DNA from: Ignavibacteria bacterium UBA961
GTDB lineage: Bacteria > Bacteroidota > Ignavibacteria > Kapaibacteriales > UBA961
Assembly (NCBI GenBank): GCA_002293005.1
Contig: DBCJ01000071.1
Location: 1 to 34,917, forward strand
Reading direction: 5' to 3'
DNA length: 34,917 bases
This document shows, piece by piece, positions 33,044 through 34,917 of the stretch (positions within the stretch are counted from its first letter, which is position 1; every line of letters begins with the position of its first letter). The notes beneath the pieces were generated by a model. It was given only the letters and a program-made list of their open reading frames with translations. It made no database searches and was not told the DNA's origin. The translations under genes were made by a program, and so were the position numbers.

Positions 33044-34917
33044 ATGAAACGAATACTGTTCTTGACAATAGTAAGTTGTGTATTCAATGTGATGAATACA
33101 TTTGGACAATTGAATACTGATCCATGGTCTTATATCCTCAAAAAGGATTTCGATAGTGCTGAAATTGTATTCAAAGAGAAATTGTCCGCAAATCCCAAAG
33201 ACATTCGATTAATACTCGGGCTGTCATATCTCTTGGAAATGCGACATCGCTATCAAGAGTCATGGAATGTATATAAAACAATTGTACAAGCCACTGATGA
33301 TCCTATTCCATATCTGTATTCCATTTGGCTCTCGCCTCGATTCTCCACCCAGATGCATGAGAAAAAATCCGGCGTTCAGGACATCTTGAAACAATTGACA
33401 TTAAAAGGAGACAAAGCCGGTTCATTGCGTGCGATGGCAATGGAAATGCTTGGATCCGTTGAAATCAGAAATCGAAATGTGAAAAGTGCTAAACAATATT
33501 ATGATGGCATCAAGGCATTGTCTGCTTATCAAATTATTGGTCCATTCGAACATATCTCTGCATCAGGATTTAATATCGCATATCCACCTGAAGATAAATT
33601 TGCTCTAGGGGAAATCTATGAAGGAAAGAATGGAACACCTGCCTCATGGTTTATACCGCCATATATCAAATCAGATTATTGGTTGGATTTTCAAGCATAT
33701 TTCCCGGACAGACAAGCCATTTATTATGCGAATACTTTCGTTTGGTCTCCAAATAATGCAAAAGCAAATGTTCGCATAGGGACTTCCGGTTCCGTGAAAG
33801 TCTTCTTGAATGACACTGAAATCATCAGGGATTCGAATGAGACAAATAATGACTTTGATACTTATATCGTAAAGACCGAATTGTCGAAAGGTTGGAATAG
33901 ACTTTTGGTGAAAGTCGGATACTCTGAAATTGACCGATGTAATTTCTTGATGCGCATCACTGATGATGAAGGGAATCCGATTCCTGGATTGAAGGAAAGT
34001 GCTGAAGCGCAGGAGTATGCAAAACAAAAGCCAAGCATCATAGAATATATTCCAAATCCTATCATCACTCAGTTGAAAGATATCGTAGAAAAACATCCTG
34101 ATTGGATAGAGCACTATCTTTTACTTGCAGATGCATATCTGAGAAATGACAGAGCAATAGAAGCCGAGCAATTATTGAAGAAAGCATTGAAAATCTCCAA
34201 AGATAATCCTGTCATTTTGTGGAAGTTTTTGGATACCTATGCCCGTGGAAGAAAGAAGGATGAAGTGAATACCACATATGAATTACTTGCATCCATGAGT
34301 AAGGATATTCCGGATGGCATCATTCATAAGTTTAATCAACATCTGGACAATGAGGATTTTGACAGAGCCGAAGACATGGTCAATAGGATCGAACAATTGC
34401 TTCCTGGTTCAGAAACAGCATATACTCTGCGCATACGCTATTATGATAAAAAGCGAATGCAAGACAAAGTGATATCAACTGTGAGAGAGGCAAAAAAGAA
34501 ATTTCCTCAATCATGGACATTCACAGAGCTTGCCGCTGTATTCGATTTTCAAGCTTCGAGAAAACGCGATACGATGATTGGCATGTATTCAAAATACTTG
34601 CAATCTGTCTATGGTGAAGCCCCTCTTTTGGCTTTGGCAAAAGCATATTTGGAAGATTCGAAAGTCAAGGATTGGGAAAAAACCTTTGCTGAACTTTTGA
34701 CATTATCACCTTCCTCTCCTGGATTCCATTTTCAAATGGCTTCTGTGTACACGCAATTGGAACAATATGACAAAGCTGAAAAAGCAGTTGCCATGGCATT
34801 GAAATTCTGTCCTTCATGCAATTCATATTGGTCTAAACTCGGTGAGATTCATCGCAGTAAAAAAGATGTGAATTCGGCAATTGCTGCCTATCAGAAAGCA
34901 TTGGAATATTCACCAAC
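33044..34917 (+). CDS. Secreted TPR protein, 3' end outside window
   Basis: The first 624 codons of a large protein; the frame is open to the window edge. It starts with a signal peptide (MKRILFLTIVSCVFNVMNTFGQ), so it is periplasmic or exported. A helical TPR-like region (about 25-160) is followed by a beta-rich segment (about 190-310: ADFSTPxx-like WLDFQAYF, YYANTFVWS, VRIGTSGSVKVFLNDTEII, LSKGWNRLLVKVG) that resembles a carbohydrate-binding jelly-roll. More TPRs run from about 345 on (HYLLLADAYLRNDRAIEAEQ, FHFQMASVYTQLEQYDKAEK, YWSKLGEIHRSKKDVNSAIA). Similar proteins in Bacteroidota continue into a DUF3857/transglutaminase part, which would lie beyond the edge; that is a guess. Start chosen at ATG 33044, with GGAG upstream. 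Confidence 0.8.
   Translation, partial: MKRILFLTIVSCVFNVMNTFGQLNTDPWSYILKKDFDSAEIVFKEKLSANPKDIRLILGLSYLLEMRHRYQESWNVYKTIVQATDDPIPYLYSIWLSPRFSTQMHEKKSGVQDILKQLTLKGDKAGSLRAMAMEMLGSVEIRNRNVKSAKQYYDGIKALSAYQIIGPFEHISASGFNIAYPPEDKFALGEIYEGKNGTPASWFIPPYIKSDYWLDFQAYFPDRQAIYYANTFVWSPNNAKANVRIGTSGSVKVFLNDTEIIRDSNETNNDFDTYIVKTELSKGWNRLLVKVGYSEIDRCNFLMRITDDEGNPIPGLKESAEAQEYAKQKPSIIEYIPNPIITQLKDIVEKHPDWIEHYLLLADAYLRNDRAIEAEQLLKKALKISKDNPVILWKFLDTYARGRKKDEVNTTYELLASMSKDIPDGIIHKFNQHLDNEDFDRAEDMVNRIEQLLPGSETAYTLRIRYYDKKRMQDKVISTVREAKKKFPQSWTFTELAAVFDFQASRKRDTMIGMYSKYLQSVYGEAPLLALAKAYLEDSKVKDWEKTFAELLTLSPSSPGFHFQMASVYTQLEQYDKAEKAVAMALKFCPSCNSYWSKLGEIHRSKKDVNSAIAAYQKALEYSP

Overview
The window is a contiguous piece of an AT-rich bacterial chromosome made almost entirely of housekeeping genes. 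Three intergenic regions carry promoters of the type used by the Bacteroidota/Chlorobiota (FCB) group, with a -7 box TAnnTTTG and a -33 box TTG or CTG 19-20 nt upstream. Together with the C-minus L33, the Bacteroidota-like rifampicin region of RpoB and the IcmF-type protein, this points to an FCB lineage, perhaps near Kapabacteria/Ignavibacteria. That placement is an inference; no 16S gene is present.

Layout. (1) 1-2715, plus strand: 5'-truncated glutamine-dependent NAD synthetase, a small cysteine-cluster protein and an acidic protein of unknown function. (2) 2716-13645, minus strand, read right to left: GNAT acetyltransferase, secreted vanadium haloperoxidase/PAP2-like enzyme, phosphofructokinase, MutL, FtsH, DNA polymerase III delta', an LptG-type permease, and a B12-binding plus G-protein-chaperone protein that equals the N-terminal half of IcmF without its mutase domain. 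(3) 13714-14754: dapD convergent with a 59-residue rpmG, sharing a bidirectional terminator. (4) 14911-27035: the translation/transcription superoperon, tRNA-Tyr, -Gly, -Thr, -Trp, secE, nusG, rplK, rplA, rplJ, rplL, rpoB, rpoC, ending in a strong terminator. The tuf gene often found in this cluster is absent. (5) 27060-29710: histidine ammonia-lyase (with SSG instead of ASG at the cofactor site) and prfB, which is interrupted by the classical +1 programmed frameshift. (6) 29711-34917: a small four-helix membrane protein, a bacilliredoxin, an AI-2E-family membrane protein, an FAD-dependent oxidoreductase, and the first 624 codons of a secreted TPR protein cut by the window edge.

I found no mobile element, CRISPR array, phage, toxin-antitoxin or defence system, and nothing I would call a new multi-gene system. 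The less ordinary signals are regulatory and architectural. Terminator-like hairpins lie directly on the start of the next codirectional gene at holB, nusG, hutH and the AI-2E gene. A 318-nt spacer between rplL and rpoB is full of predicted hairpins. IcmF appears split, and the MIO tripeptide of HutH is altered.
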